Source: Nitrospirota bacterium (GTDB taxonomy: Bacteria; Nitrospirota; Leptospirillia; Leptospirillales; Leptospirillaceae). From it: 35,732 nucleotides of DNA. Where the stretch lies: positions 1-35,732 of the forward strand of contig JAKAYF010000015.1 in the NCBI GenBank assembly GCA_021816465.1. The letters are read 5' to 3'. Positions within the stretch are counted from its first letter, which is position 1. Every line of letters begins with the position of its first letter. A program made the translations under genes and the position numbers. Under the pieces are notes generated by a model. That model was given only the letters and a program-made list of their open reading frames with translations, was not told where the DNA came from and did not search any database. This document shows, one piece after another, positions 14,344 through 24,093 of this stretch.

Positions 14344-16893
14344 TCATTTTTGCCACAGGATATGCGAAGCTTCCAGCGGGACAGAGACTCCCGGGAAACA
14401 GGGAATAACACGGGCTGTATAATCTCCCGGTGGGCGATGAACGGGAACAGACAGTGTATAGAGCGTTTTGCCGGCAGCGTTCTCGGGAGACCTCTCCATC
14501 GTTTGTCTGAACATTGGCAAATCCTGATTGCCATCAGCATATAACTCCACCGAAAAGTGCGACGGGTCCATCTTTCCGGGATCGATCGACACGGAAAAAA
14601 TAAAAAGATTCTCTCCATTGGACACCGACACACTCTCGATTCCAAGGGTGTTCCAGTGTTCCGAAAGCTTTTTCCTCCATGCAGAGATACGGGTTCCGAG
14701 AACTCCATTTTCCCGGGATCTCAACTGAACTCTCTCCGCCGCAGGAAGATAGTACGTCTCTGTATACTCCCTGACCGCCCGGTTACTTGAAAAACGGGGT
14801 GTCAGGCAAGCCATGCTTTCACGGATTCGTTCGATCCAGCCCTTCGGACGGTTATTCCTGTCGCGTTCGTAGAATGCCGGAACAACTTCCTGTTCGAGCT
14901 TTTCATAAAGAGCTTCAGCCTCCACATGGTCCCATCCCGGATCATCTCCATGCTCAAGACCATCGCCAAGCGCCCAGCCGACCTTGGGCGAATAGGCTTC
15001 AGCCCACCATCCGTCAAGCTCGGAAAAGTTCAGGCCTCCGTTGACCAGGACCTTCATTCCGCTTGTCCCGCAAGCTTCCCATGGTCTTCGCGGAGTATTC
15101 AGCCAGAGGTCGACACCCTGAACAAGCCTCTCGCTCAGCAGCATGTCATAGTCCGAGAGGAAGATGACCCGACCGGAAACCTCAGGCCTCCTCGTAAACA
15201 AAATCCATTGCCGGACCATTTCCTGGCCGGCCAGATCCGCGGGATGCGCCTTTCCGGCAATGACCAGCTGAACAGGGCCTTTTGGATGATGCAGGAGACG
15301 AATCAGGCGGTCAGGATCGAACAAAAGGAGATTGGGGCGTTTATAGGTTGCAAATCTCCGGGCAAATCCGATTGTCAGAGCATCCGGCGAGAAAAAAGAG
15401 GATATCTGTTCAATCTGTAGGGAAGCTCCGCCGGAAACACGCAACTGGCGAGCAAGATGATTTCTGGCGTAAGTGATGAAGGTTGCCCTGGATTTATTTC
15501 GGAACTGCCACAAGACCTCATCGGAAAGCTGATGGATATCGCTTTCCAGGGATTCTGTCGGCAAAAGCCACCGTTCCTTGCCGCAGGAATTGCTCCAGAG
15601 AGCGTCCGCACCCTCGGAATCCCAGCTGGGAGCATGAACACCATTGGTCACATGTCCGACCGGGACCTCAGGAGTCGGCCATCTGGGGAAAAGATCCCCG
15701 AGAATATGCCGGCTGACGCGACCATGAAGGGCGCTGACACCGTTCACCTGCCCACTTCCCCGCATGGCAAGATGTGCCATATTGAACAGGGAGTCGGTCG
15801 CTTCAGGATGAACCCTGCCCAAAGACATCAATTCATCAAAACCGATCTTCAGTTCGTTTTCCGAATACTTTCTGAAGTAGCGGTCCATCAAGGATGGTTC
15901 GAATCGATCGAAACCCGCCGATACGGCGGTGTGCGTCGTAAAAAGATTGCCTGCCCTGGTTGTCGAAAGAGCTTCGTCAAAAGATTGGCCCGTCTTTTCC
16001 ATCTGGTCCCTGGCACGTTCCAGGATGGCAAAGGCCGCATGACCTTCATTCAAATGGCAAACATTTGCATCAATTCCAAGCTTTCGAAGCAGTCTCCAGC
16101 CACCGATACCAAGAACAATTTCCTGTTTCAGCCTGAGAGAGGCCCCTCCGCCATACAACTCGCTGGTCACCTGGCGATGGGAGGGGTGGTTGGCCAGATC
16201 GTTCGAGTCCAGCAGGTACAGGCTCACCCTTCCGACCTTGACTTGCCAGACCCTGAGCCACATTTTTGCCGACGGCATGTCAATGGACAACCGGAGCCAC
16301 TCGCCGCTCGGCTCACGAACGGGGGTAACCGGGAGACTGCCCGGGTCGTTATATGGGTAAAGAGCCCGTTGATTTCCCTCTTTGTCGATGACTTGGCGAA
16401 AGTAGCCCTGTTGATACAAAAGACCGACACCGACAACCGGAACCCCCAGATCGCTGGCCGCCTTGAGCTGGTCGCCAGCGACGTTGCCGAGCCCCCCGGA
16501 ATAGATCGGAAGAGCTTCGCTCAACATGAATTCCATGCTGAAATAGGCAACTGTCGTTATGGCGGAAGCCGGATACGTTATCTGAAACCATGCCGGTGCT
16601 TCCGTGGACTTCTTTTTTTCTTTCAGAAGCCTTGCCACATCCTTCCTGAACGAAGGATCCGAAAAAGCCTCCAGAATCCTGTCCCGGGCCACAGTCTGAA
16701 GCACCGCCCAGGGATTGTGCGTCAGCTCCCACAAATCAGGGTCGAGCTGGCGCCAGACCAGATCCGCGGAATGATTCCATGACCACCTCATATCAAGGGC
16801 AAGCTCCGCAAGCGAATCGAACCCCTCAACATCGGAATGTCTGGTCGTATAACGCTGGCTGGTCATGGTTCCTGAAGCTGATTTTCTGACCAT
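14344..16893 (-). CDS. glgP: Alpha-glucan (glycogen) phosphorylase
   Basis: This is a family GT35 phosphorylase, releasing glucose-1-phosphate from alpha-1,4-glucan with pyridoxal phosphate. The 849 residues begin with the DUF3417-type N-terminal domain (L-A-L-D-M-R-W-S-W-N-H) of the shorter bacterial/archaeal form. They continue with Y-F-S-M-E-F-M-L-S-E-A-L-P-I-Y-S-G-G-L-G and F-A-T-Y-K-R-P-N-L-L. The pyridoxal lysine lies in E-A-C-G-T-S-G-M-K-V-L-V-N-G. A C-terminal extension of about 130 residues after the catalytic core looks beta-rich. GGGGGAG precedes ATG 16893. It follows pgm by 36 bases, and its product feeds that enzyme. Confidence 0.95.
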   Translation of the reverse strand: MVRKSASGTMTSQRYTTRHSDVEGFDSLAELALDMRWSWNHSADLVWRQLDPDLWELTHNPWAVLQTVARDRILEAFSDPSFRKDVARLLKEKKKSTEAPAWFQITYPASAITTVAYFSMEFMLSEALPIYSGGLGNVAGDQLKAASDLGVPVVGVGLLYQQGYFRQVIDKEGNQRALYPYNDPGSLPVTPVREPSGEWLRLSIDMPSAKMWLRVWQVKVGRVSLYLLDSNDLANHPSHRQVTSELYGGGASLRLKQEIVLGIGGWRLLRKLGIDANVCHLNEGHAAFAILERARDQMEKTGQSFDEALSTTRAGNLFTTHTAVSAGFDRFEPSLMDRYFRKYSENELKIGFDELMSLGRVHPEATDSLFNMAHLAMRGSGQVNGVSALHGRVSRHILGDLFPRWPTPEVPVGHVTNGVHAPSWDSEGADALWSNSCGKERWLLPTESLESDIHQLSDEVLWQFRNKSRATFITYARNHLARQLRVSGGASLQIEQISSFFSPDALTIGFARRFATYKRPNLLLFDPDRLIRLLHHPKGPVQLVIAGKAHPADLAGQEMVRQWILFTRRPEVSGRVIFLSDYDMLLSERLVQGVDLWLNTPRRPWEACGTSGMKVLVNGGLNFSELDGWWAEAYSPKVGWALGDGLEHGDDPGWDHVEAEALYEKLEQEVVPAFYERDRNNRPKGWIERIRESMACLTPRFSSNRAVREYTETYYLPAAERVQLRSRENGVLGTRISAWRKKLSEHWNTLGIESVSVSNGENLFIFSVSIDPGKMDPSHFSVELYADGNQDLPMFRQTMERSPENAAGKTLYTLSVPVHRPPGDYTARVIPCFPGVSVPLEASHILWQK

Positions 16894-16929
16894 CAATCTC
16901 CCCCTCTTGGTGAAATTCAGTCTATGGGG

Positions 16930-18573
16930 TTATGCAGACAGTGCTTTATTGACAATCTCCTGCGCTTCCGAAAGGATCCGGGAAAGATGCTCCTCCCCCA
17001 AAAAACTTTCTGCATAAATCTTGTAGATGCTTTCAGTCCCTGAAGGTCTTGCCGCAAACCACCCGCTTTTCGTCACAACCTTCAGCCCTCCGATAGACTG
17101 GCCGTTTCCTGGTGCCTTTGTCAGACACTCAAGGATTTTTTCTCCGGCAAGATCTCCAGAGCGAACTTTCTCCGGAGTCAGGTTTTTCAAGAGGGATTTC
17201 TGCCAGTCTGAGGCCGGAGCATCGATCCGGCGGTAAGCCGGGCTTCCGAAACGTTCGCAGAGGTGCCGGTATGACTCGGCTGGATCCATCTGCATCCTGG
17301 CCGTCATTTCCGCCGCCAGCAACCCCGGGATGATTCCATCCTTGTCGGTCGACCAGACTCCTCCATCAATTCTGAGAAAGGATGCACCGGCGCTTTCTTC
17401 CCCAGCAAAACCCAGGGACCCCTCCATGAGGCCGTCGACAAAATACTTGAAGCCCACGGGAACTTCGCAGAGGTCCCGTCCAAGGTCCATGGCGACAACA
17501 TCAAGCATTCTTGACGAAACCACGGTCTTCCCCACTCTGGCATTTTTGGACCATTTTGTCCTGTGCTTAAAAAGATAGCTCACCATGACGGACAGGTAAT
17601 GGTTTGGGGCCATAAGCCCACCGCTCTTCGTGACAATACCGTGGCGGTCGTGGTCTGTATCTGCCGCAAAGGCGATGTCATATCTGTCCTTCATGGCAAC
17701 CAGGGATTCCATGGCATAAGGAGACGATGGATCCATCCGGATCTGTCCATCCCAGTCCAGAGTCATAAAGCGGAAGGTCGGATCAACAGTCTTGTTCACA
17801 CAAGTCAGGTCCAGATTGTACTGCTCTGCGATACGATCCCAGTAGTGAACGCCTGCACCTCCCAGAGGATCGACTCCCATCCGGATTTTCGAACCACGGA
17901 TAATGTCCATATCCACGACACTTCCCAGATCCGCGACATAGGATCCAATGAAATCATGCCGATGCGTTGTGGGGGCCTTGAGAGCCCTGGAATAAGAGAT
18001 CCGCTTGATTCCCTGCAGGCAGTCATCGAGGAATCCGTTCGCCTTGTTTTCAATCCAGCCGGTTACGGAGGAATCCGCCGGCCCCCCGTTGGGAGGGTTG
18101 TACTTAAAGCCTCCATCGTGGGGCGGGTTATGCGATGGAGTAATGAGAATTCCGTCGGCAAGCCCCTTCTTCCGATTGGCGTTATAGGTCAAAATCGCAT
18201 GGGAAACAACGGGTGTGGGCGTAAACTCATCGTTGATGGCGAGATGGACATCGACCTCATTCGCAGCCAGGACTTCAAGTGCGGTAACCATCGCCGGAAA
18301 GGAAAGGGCATGGGTATCGATGCCCAGATAGAGCGGTCCATCGATCCTCTGCTCTTTTCTATAGAGACAAATTGCCTGGGTAATGGCAAGGATATGTTCT
18401 TCGTTGAATGACCGGGTGAAGGAAGAGCCTCTGTGTCCAGAGGTTCCAAAAGAAACCCTTTCTGCCGGGATTCTGGAATCTGGCACCAAAGTGAAGTAGG
18501 CTGCCACAAGCTTGGGAACATCGACAAGAGCATCAGGGGACGCGGGCTTTCCCGCAAGGGGGTTGATCGACAT
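16930..18573 (-). CDS. pgm: Phosphoglucomutase (alpha-D-glucose phosphate-specific)
   Basis: The enzyme interconverts glucose-1-phosphate and glucose-6-phosphate. The 547 residues show the domain-1 start V-S-F-G-T-S-G-H-R-G, the phosphoserine loop I-L-I-T-P-S-H-N-P-P, the Mg2+ loop A-A-D-T-D-H-D-R-H-G, the sugar-binding loop E-E-S-A-G-A-S-F (normally GEES), and the C-terminal phosphate-binding R-P-S-G-T-E-S. Length and motifs fit the Pgm type of E. coli rather than ManB. AAGGAG lies seven bases before ATG 18573. It is the first gene of the minus-strand operon; I cannot identify a convincing promoter in the 390 bases upstream. Confidence 0.95.
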   Translation of the reverse strand: MSINPLAGKPASPDALVDVPKLVAAYFTLVPDSRIPAERVSFGTSGHRGSSFTRSFNEEHILAITQAICLYRKEQRIDGPLYLGIDTHALSFPAMVTALEVLAANEVDVHLAINDEFTPTPVVSHAILTYNANRKKGLADGILITPSHNPPHDGGFKYNPPNGGPADSSVTGWIENKANGFLDDCLQGIKRISYSRALKAPTTHRHDFIGSYVADLGSVVDMDIIRGSKIRMGVDPLGGAGVHYWDRIAEQYNLDLTCVNKTVDPTFRFMTLDWDGQIRMDPSSPYAMESLVAMKDRYDIAFAADTDHDRHGIVTKSGGLMAPNHYLSVMVSYLFKHRTKWSKNARVGKTVVSSRMLDVVAMDLGRDLCEVPVGFKYFVDGLMEGSLGFAGEESAGASFLRIDGGVWSTDKDGIIPGLLAAEMTARMQMDPAESYRHLCERFGSPAYRRIDAPASDWQKSLLKNLTPEKVRSGDLAGEKILECLTKAPGNGQSIGGLKVVTKSGWFAARPSGTESIYKIYAESFLGEEHLSRILSEAQEIVNKALSA

Positions 18574-18619
18574 TCATCACTCCTTATTAGGGTTTGAAGC
18601 GGATCGTAAGCCTGTTCCT

Positions 18620-18751
18620 TCAACTTTCCGAATCAGAATTCTGGCAAAACCTCCAAGTTGTTTCCAGCCGGGATTGACAGAAGTTTCCAAGGATCAGATA
18701 CCAAGGGATGCTGGCAACGAAAACCAGTACAGTCACCACATACTCTCTCAT
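18620..18751 (-). CDS. Possible 43-aa membrane peptide upstream of pgm
   Basis: ATG 18751 opens a 43-codon frame reading M-R-E-Y-V-V-T-V-L-V-F-V-A-S-I-P-W-Y-L-I, one hydrophobic span with a proline-tryptophan, then a polar tail. It is not backed by a ribosome-binding site and I recognise no certain family. It could be a small membrane protein, a remnant, or the leader of the pgm operon. The rest of 18574-18964 holds only two short palindromes. Confidence 0.3.
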   Translation of the reverse strand: MREYVVTVLVFVASIPWYLILGNFCQSRLETTWRFCQNSDSES

Positions 18752-18776
18752 TAAATCAAATTTTACAACCTGAAGG

Positions 18777-18790
18777 GAGGCGTTCGCCTC
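18777..18790. repeat. Short perfect palindrome GAGGCG-TT-CGCCTC
   Basis: Six-base arms around TT lie about 25 bases upstream of the possible 43-aa peptide. There is no adjacent T-run on either strand, so terminator function is doubtful; it could be a protein site. Confidence 0.3.
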
Positions 18791-18932
18791 AACAAGGTCT
18801 TATCAGAAAAAACAAAAAAGATTATTGACAAGGCAAATGAATCGGAGAAATAACGGGAGAACACACAAGAAACCCCGCCCCATCCGAGAAAAACAGCTAC
18901 GTCAGCAAGGAGCGGGGCCCTCAGAAAAGATC

Positions 18933-18958
18933 TTGAATCCCCATGAGCAAGGATTCAA
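18933..18958 (-). terminator. Candidate terminator after the OmpA-family gene
   Basis: TTGAATCC and GGATTCAA form a perfect 8-bp stem with a 10-base loop, starting seven bases beyond the OmpA-family stop. On the minus strand it is followed by GATCTTTTCTG, a weak T-run. The position fits an end for the lipoprotein operon. Confidence 0.5.
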
Positions 18959-18964
18959 CCAACA

Positions 18965-19762
18965 CTATCTTGATTTTGGAAAGTTTCCGTTTTCATCAGA
19001 AACGACAATCTCTACACGGCGATTTTCCTGACGACCGGCCTCCGTCTTGTTCGATGAAACCGGATACTCTGAGCCGAATCCCTTTGTAATAACTCTCTGT
19101 GAATTGATTCCATCGCTGACCAATGCATCCCTCACTGCCTCTGCGCGTCGAAGGGAAAGCCGCTTGTTATAGTCAGGCTTGCCTGTGTTGTCAGTGTACC
19201 CCTCAATCATGACATTTATTTTGGGATCGCTCTTCATGAACCGGGCAAGCTTGTCAACATTTTGAATCGCTCCGGACCGCAACGTGGACTTGTTCACATC
19301 AAAAAGCACGCTCCCCAATGTCAGGACAAGACCCCGATTTGTCTTTTTGGCTTTCATGCTTGAAAGCTGATTCCTGAGCTGGTCAATCTTCTGCTGTTTT
19401 GACTCAAGCATCAGCGAATCCCTTTGCGCCCCGGCCTTCTTGATCTTTGCCTGAATAGCATCGTTCTCCGCTTTTTCCCTGGCAATCTCGACACGCTTCT
19501 GCGCCAGATAAGCATAATGGTCGACATCGGCATCGGATGGATTCTTGCCATATAGCCGCTCGGCCTTTTTGATTGCGGACGAGGCCTTCTCAAGCTGTTC
19601 GGGGGCTGCCTGCATCACGGCAGGATCATGGCTCGCAGACTGGTAGTCCGAGACGGCTGAATCAAGCCTGGCATTGTGGGGCGGAACACTGGCACAGCTG
19701 GTCAAAAGCATGCAGGCCAAAACAGATCCGGGCATCAAGGCATTAATAGTATTTTGTTTCAT
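18965..19762 (-). CDS. OmpA-family lipoprotein with DUF4398 domain
   Basis: This is an outer-membrane lipoprotein anchoring to peptidoglycan. The signal peptide ends in the lipobox L-L-T-S-C (Cys23). Next come a DUF4398-like helical region (about 30-130, with E-Q-L-E-K-A-S-S-A-I-K-K-A-E) and a C-terminal OmpA/MotB domain (about 145-260). That domain has the conserved V-L-F-D-V-N-K-S-T-L, the peptidoglycan-binding G-Y-T-D-N-T-G and N-xx-L-S-xx-R-A-x-x-V, and R-R-V-E-I. AGGAGG lies seven bases before ATG 19762. It follows a DUF4398-only lipoprotein by 61 bases, a pairing seen in other Gram-negative genomes; both probably work together in envelope structure. Confidence 0.9.
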   Translation of the reverse strand: MKQNTINALMPGSVLACMLLTSCASVPPHNARLDSAVSDYQSASHDPAVMQAAPEQLEKASSAIKKAERLYGKNPSDADVDHYAYLAQKRVEIAREKAENDAIQAKIKKAGAQRDSLMLESKQQKIDQLRNQLSSMKAKKTNRGLVLTLGSVLFDVNKSTLRSGAIQNVDKLARFMKSDPKINVMIEGYTDNTGKPDYNKRLSLRRAEAVRDALVSDGINSQRVITKGFGSEYPVSSNKTEAGRQENRRVEIVVSDENGNFPKSR

Positions 19763-19823
19763 CTAGGACCTCCTGTGCTGAAGCTTCTCTGATAAAAGTT
19801 CACACCACGCCCTGGCTGATGAA

Positions 19824-20219
19824 TCACTGCGGTGAAGACACCGGCTGATTCATCTCCTTTTCCAAGGACTGCATGCTTTTTTTCAGCTCCGCTTCCGCTT
19901 CCTTTGTTTTCGCGGTCTGGGTCTTTGCCTCTGCAAGTTCTGCGTCAACCTTAGCTTCACTGGCCAGAAAACGGGCTTCCTTGTAGTCGCCTTCCTTCAT
20001 TTCTTTCTTGGCTTTTTTGAGCTTGTCCTGGGCCAGGGTCAAATCGTAGGCCGCGTAGTTCCGCGTTCCGGCCCTGTCCGCTTGATCAACCGCTGTCTTG
20101 GCCTGCGATATTTCAACATCCGGTTTGGGACCAGAGCTCATACACCCACCCAATGCCAGTGCGGCGAAAAACACACTGCCTGCAATCACCAGGCGTGGCC
20201 GATTGATGAATGAATTCAT
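19824..20219 (-). CDS. DUF4398 lipoprotein
   Basis: The 131-residue lipoprotein has a signal peptide ending in L-A-L-G-G-C (lipobox) and a strongly helical, Lys/Glu/Ala-rich body. The body includes A-K-T-A-V-D-Q-A-D-R-A-G and A-Y-D-L-T-L-A-Q-D-K-L-K-K-A, the DUF4398 hallmark, ending in a coiled-coil. The frame is open further upstream to 20384, but GGAGG six bases before ATG 20219 fixes the start. It is the first gene of a pair with the OmpA/DUF4398 lipoprotein, which carries a related region. The 180 bases upstream (20220-20399) are AT-rich and probably hold the promoter. Confidence 0.85.
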   Translation of the reverse strand: MNSFINRPRLVIAGSVFFAALALGGCMSSGPKPDVEISQAKTAVDQADRAGTRNYAAYDLTLAQDKLKKAKKEMKEGDYKEARFLASEAKVDAELAEAKTQTAKTKEAEAELKKSMQSLEKEMNQPVSSPQ

Positions 20220-20399
20220 TGATAACCTCCTTCTATAGGTCTTGATAGGAAAAGCAACCCAAAAACAGGTATTAATCCCTACAAATGATGGTATCTTCTT
20301 GAATAATACCATTCCCGGAGCAATGCCGCAATAGCAAAAAATAGTCAATACATATAAATACATTATAATTACATGTGTTCTCATAGAGGGCCAGAAAAC

Positions 20400-21512
20400 T
20401 CAGAAAGATCTCCCGAGGACCAATTGGACATCTCTGGAAATGGTCCAGTCTTCCCGGGTGGAAACAATCATCACAAGGACAGGGGATCCAGAAAGCGAAA
20501 TAATGCGATCACGGGAAGATGCTTGCTCCTCGGCGTTTTTGGCCGAATCGAGAGCGATCCCCAGAAAGCCTAAGTCCCTGGCAATCCAGTTTCTGACCAG
20601 ACTGGAATGCTCGCCGATCCCACCGGCAAAGACCAGGCAGGAAATCCCCCCCATTGATGTCGCCATCTGGGCAACCGCCTGCGCCGCTCTCCTTGCGAAC
20701 ATGGAAATCGCCATTTCCGCAGACTTGTTTCCTGAATGAAAAGCCTTCTCCACAACGGCCAGATCACGATCAAGGCCGGAAACGCCCAAAAGTCCTGACT
20801 CATGGTTCAGCTGTCGCTCAATCTCCCTGGGCGACAACCCTTTCGTTTCAAGATAAAAAGGAATCCCGGGATCGATAGAGCCGGATCTTGTTCCCATCAT
20901 CAGCCCCTCCATCGGAGTCAGCCCCATTGTCGTGTCGACAGACAAACCACGCAGGATGGCACAGGCCGAAGCTCCGTTTCCAAGGTGAAGGGCAACGGTT
21001 CTTTCAATCGACCCTGCCGGAACAGTCTCTTGCAGGCGGTGGGCTATATAGTCGTAGGAGAGACCATGAAAGCCGTAGCGCCTTACCTCATGATCCCGGT
21101 ACCAGGATTCGGGAACAGGATAGCGGAAAGCTTCGGGGGGAAGAGTGCGATGGAAGGCTGTATCGAAAGAAAGCACAACAGGACGACCCGGAAAGAGTCC
21201 GGTCAGGGCATTGATGGCCCGGATCGCACCATCGGTATGTAAAGGAGAAAGAGGGCGAAGGCGCTTGAGATCATTGAGCACTTTTTCATGAAACAGGACC
21301 GGATCCCTGAATACAGGACCTCCATGAACGACCCTGACACCGACAGCGTCCGGAGGGGGTCCAGGAATCTCCTGAAAATATGAAGAGAGAGCCTGTTCAA
21401 GCAGATCGGACCGGTCATGGAAGGGAACGGTCGACGAATCAACTCTTGCACCGCCCTCCCATAATGACAGCTTGATTGTTGATGAACCTGGGTTGACCAC
21501 AACCAATTTCAC
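20400..21512 (-). CDS. ackA: Acetate kinase
   Basis: The enzyme interconverts acetate + ATP and acetyl phosphate + ADP. The 370 residues include the ASKHA phosphate-1 motif V-V-N-P-G-S-S-T-I-K, V-R-V-V-H-G-G, D-T-A-F-H-R-T-L-P, G-F-H-G-L-S-Y, L-G-N-G-A-S, and M-G-T-R-S-G-S-I-D-P-G, with V-F-A-G-G-I-G-E-H in the second half. It is a little shorter than the typical 400 residues. The start is GTG 21512. No phosphotransacetylase or phosphoketolase gene is adjacent in the window. It is possibly used for acetate scavenging or acetyl-phosphate balance. Confidence 0.95.
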   Translation of the reverse strand: MKLVVVNPGSSTIKLSLWEGGARVDSSTVPFHDRSDLLEQALSSYFQEIPGPPPDAVGVRVVHGGPVFRDPVLFHEKVLNDLKRLRPLSPLHTDGAIRAINALTGLFPGRPVVLSFDTAFHRTLPPEAFRYPVPESWYRDHEVRRYGFHGLSYDYIAHRLQETVPAGSIERTVALHLGNGASACAILRGLSVDTTMGLTPMEGLMMGTRSGSIDPGIPFYLETKGLSPREIERQLNHESGLLGVSGLDRDLAVVEKAFHSGNKSAEMAISMFARRAAQAVAQMATSMGGISCLVFAGGIGEHSSLVRNWIARDLGFLGIALDSAKNAEEQASSRDRIISLSGSPVLVMIVSTREDWTISRDVQLVLGRSF

Positions 21513-21628
21513 CGGATACCGCGCTCCTCACTTCCCATGTCTCAAATCCTGCACCGGCAAAAGGAGCTATCACCGGATGTATTCAGAGCCGGACTGATTG
21601 GACCAGGGAAAAGCAGATGACAGAAAAG

Positions 21629-21659
21629 AGCTCAAATGGAGGTTCCTACCTCTTGAGCT
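21629..21659 (-). terminator. Candidate terminator at the end of ilvD
   Basis: AGCTCAA (21629-21635) pairs with TTGAGCT (21653-21659), with an inner AGGT/ACCT pairing, overlapping the ilvD stop. On the minus strand it runs into CTTTTCTGTC. It is a moderate hairpin with a short T-run. Confidence 0.4.
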
Positions 21660-23508
21660 GTGACAGGTCCCGCACCGCACCCCGGTCTGCAGAGGTGGTC
21701 ATCGCCGCGTAGACCCTGAGGGCCTGGGAAATTTCCCTCTCCCGGCTGAGCGGCTGCCACGCGCTGGCCCCCTTCGCTTCCATGGCAGAACGACGGGCCA
21801 GAAGGACCTCCTCAGGGATACGAAGATTGATACTTCGGTTCGGGATGTCAATATCGACCACGTCCCCCTCTTCCACCAGACCGATCGCACCGCCTTCCGC
21901 CGCTTCAGGGGAAGCATGGCCGATCACCAGGCCGGACGAACCGCCGGAAAAGCGGCCATCGGTTAAAAGCGCACACACCTTCCCCAGTCCCTTGGACTTG
22001 ATATAGGAGGTCGGGTACAGCATTTCCTGCATTCCCGGCCCACCCTTAGGCCCTTCATAGCGTATGATGACAACATCTCCGGCATGGACGGCATCTCCCA
22101 GAATGGCATCCACCGCCGCGTCCTGACTTTCAAACACGCGCGCCTTGCCGGAGAACTTCAGAATACTTTCATCCACCCCGGCCGTTTTGACGATGCAGCC
22201 ATTTTTGGCCAGATTTCCGTAAAGAACCGCGAGACCGCCATCTTTTGAATATGCGTGCTCAAGATCCCGGATGCAGCCGGCCGAGCGATCAAGATCCAGC
22301 GTTTCATAACGCTCCGACTGGGAAAAAGCCACTTGCGTCGGAACTCCTCCCGGCGCAGCGCGGTAAAAATGGTGAACAGCCGGATGGGTGGTCGATCTGA
22401 CATCATTTTTCAGGATCCCTTCGCCCAGTGTTCTTGAATGGACTGTGGGGAGCGATGTATCGAGCAGCCCGGCGCGCGCCAGCTCGCCCAGAATGCCGAA
22501 GATGCCCCCGGCCCTGTGAACATCTTCAATATGGAACTTGTCCGTCATCGGGGCAACCTTGCACAAGCAGGGCACCTTGCGGGAAATCCGGTCGATATCG
22601 GACATCGAAAATGCAACGCCCGCTTCATGGGCGGCCGCCAGCAGATGAAGGACTGTATTGGTAGAGCCGCCCATGGATACATCGAGAGCCATTGCATTCT
22701 CGAACGCAGCCATCGTGGCAATGCTCCTGGGCAGGACAGACGCATCGTCCTGTTCATAGTAGCGCCTGGAAAGATCAACGATCAGCCGGCCGGCCTGCAG
22801 GAAGAGATCCTTCCGGTCAGCGTGTGTCGCAACAATGGTCCCGTTGCCAGGAAGAGACAAGCCCAGCGCTTCAGTCAGACAATTCATCGAATTTGCAGTA
22901 AACATGCCGGAGCATGACCCACAGGTTGGACACGCCGATCGCTCGATCTCCCCGACGTCCGAGTCACTCACGGTGCTGTCTCCGGCCTTGATCATCGCAT
23001 CGACCAGATCCAGCTTGATGGTTTTCTGGTCCCCGTTTATGACTTTCACGATTTTGCCCGCTTCCATCGGTCCCCCCGAAACAAAGACCGCCGGAATATT
23101 CAGCCTGAGCGCAGCCATCAGCATTCCGGGCGTAATTTTGTCGCAGTTGGAAATACAGACCATTGCATCTGCGCAATGCGCATTGACCATGTACTCAACC
23201 GAATCGGCAATCAGGTCGCGCGAAGGAAGAGAATACAGCATCCCCCCGTGGCCCATGGCGATGCCATCATCGACCGCAATAGTGTTAAATTCCTTTGCAA
23301 CTCCGCCTGCCGCCTCAATTTCACGCGCAACCATCTGGCCCAGATCCTTCAGATGGACATGACCCGGGACAAACTGGGTAAAAGAGTTCACCACAGCAAT
23401 AATCGGCTTGTCGAAATCGTCATCTTTCATGCCGGTGGCGCGCCACAAAGATCGGGCTCCGGCCATGTTGCGACCATGAGTGGTTGTACGGGAACGGTAT
23501 TGAGGCAT
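21646..23508 (-). CDS. ilvD: Dihydroxy-acid dehydratase
   Basis: This Fe-S enzyme dehydrates dihydroxy-acids in valine, leucine and isoleucine synthesis. The 620 residues match the E. coli-type length. Cluster and active-site cysteines are seen in [12 protein letters not shown] and in [18 protein letters not shown]; the Ser/Asp end motif is in [15 protein letters not shown] lies seven bases before ATG 23508 (M-P-Q-Y-R-S-R), so the longer open frame to 23703 is not used. No other ilv or leu genes are adjacent. The 273 bases upstream (23509-23781) contain a TTGACA-like box but no clear -10 at proper spacing, and the terminator of the next gene. Confidence 0.95.
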   Translation of the reverse strand: MPQYRSRTTTHGRNMAGARSLWRATGMKDDDFDKPIIAVVNSFTQFVPGHVHLKDLGQMVAREIEAAGGVAKEFNTIAVDDGIAMGHGGMLYSLPSRDLIADSVEYMVNAHCADAMVCISNCDKITPGMLMAALRLNIPAVFVSGGPMEAGKIVKVINGDQKTIKLDLVDAMIKAGDSTVSDSDVGEIERSACPTCGSCSGMFTANSMNCLTEALGLSLPGNGTIVATHADRKDLFLQAGRLIVDLSRRYYEQDDASVLPRSIATMAAFENAMALDVSMGGSTNTVLHLLAAAHEAGVAFSMSDIDRISRKVPCLCKVAPMTDKFHIEDVHRAGGIFGILGELARAGLLDTSLPTVHSRTLGEGILKNDVRSTTHPAVHHFYRAAPGGVPTQVAFSQSERYETLDLDRSAGCIRDLEHAYSKDGGLAVLYGNLAKNGCIVKTAGVDESILKFSGKARVFESQDAAVDAILGDAVHAGDVVIIRYEGPKGGPGMQEMLYPTSYIKSKGLGKVCALLTDGRFSGGSSGLVIGHASPEAAEGGAIGLVEEGDVVDIDIPNRSINLRIPEEVLLARRSAMEAKGASAWQPLSREREISQALRVYAAMTTSADRGAVRDLSQLKR

Positions 23509-23726
23509 ATATGGCTCCTTCTGTCTATGTCTGTGGCAGTTATCGCATCGTACCAGATTGCCTCTCCGCTGGTCCCTTGTCAAATCCCATTTTGCGTTCT
23601 TCCTGTTGCGAAGCGGAAACGGGATTGAAGACCGTCGGGATTGATTTTGAGGGAAATGGCCCTCGTAGTTTGAGCACGCGTCCGGACTATGGCAGGCAAA
23701 CAAAACTTCAGGGAGAACGGTGGCCC

Positions 23727-23753
23727 AAAAAAAAGGGAGGCTGAACGCCTCCC
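23727..23753 (-). terminator. Rho-independent terminator
   Basis: GGGAGG/CCTCCC stem (23735-23740 with 23748-23753), loop of seven bases, followed on the minus strand by eight T's. It is placed 28 bases after the stop of the 103-aa gene, so it closes that transcript before ilvD. Confidence 0.85.
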
Positions 23754-23781
23754 CTCATACAACCCGCCAGACAGCCTCTCC

Positions 23782-24093
23782 CTAATGAAGCTCCGCAAAA
23801 ACTTCCTTCAAATGGCGAATCGCTTCTTCATGAGGAACATCCATAACCGGCTGCCGATTGATCAGGACCTCACATCCCCTTTCAAGAGCAGCCAGGATTT
23901 CCCCCCTCATTTCCGGAGCATGGTACTCCATCACCAGATCGTCGCAAACGGCGCTGAAATACCCCCTCACATTTTGTTTCCAGGAGATCAGTCCATCTTC
24001 CGTTGGATCCGGAGCCGGATCAATCAGCGCAAGCCTCCCCTTTTTCTCCGCCTTCATGATGATTTCTTCCCTCTTGACCTGTGTCGTTTCCAT
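23782..24093 (-). CDS. Conserved hypothetical protein (103 aa)
   Basis: This is a small acidic, soluble protein without signal or membrane segment. It reads M-E-T-T-Q-V-K-R-E-E-I at the start and ends E-A-I-R-H-L-K-E-V-F-A-E-L-H; a central W-K-Q-N-V-R-G-Y-F-S-A-V-C-D-D-L-V suggests an alpha/beta fold. I recognise no family. A strong AAGGAGG precedes ATG 24093 and a good terminator follows, so it is a real single-gene unit. The upstream gap to 24369 shows no gene. Confidence 0.75.
   Translation of the reverse strand: METTQVKREEIIMKAEKKGRLALIDPAPDPTEDGLISWKQNVRGYFSAVCDDLVMEYHAPEMRGEILAALERGCEVLINRQPVMDVPHEEAIRHLKEVFAELH

Noticed and set aside
15457-16782. A 441-codon plus-strand open frame
   Set aside because: It is antisense to glgP, whose motifs and length are complete; the plus-strand translation has no recognisable protein features.
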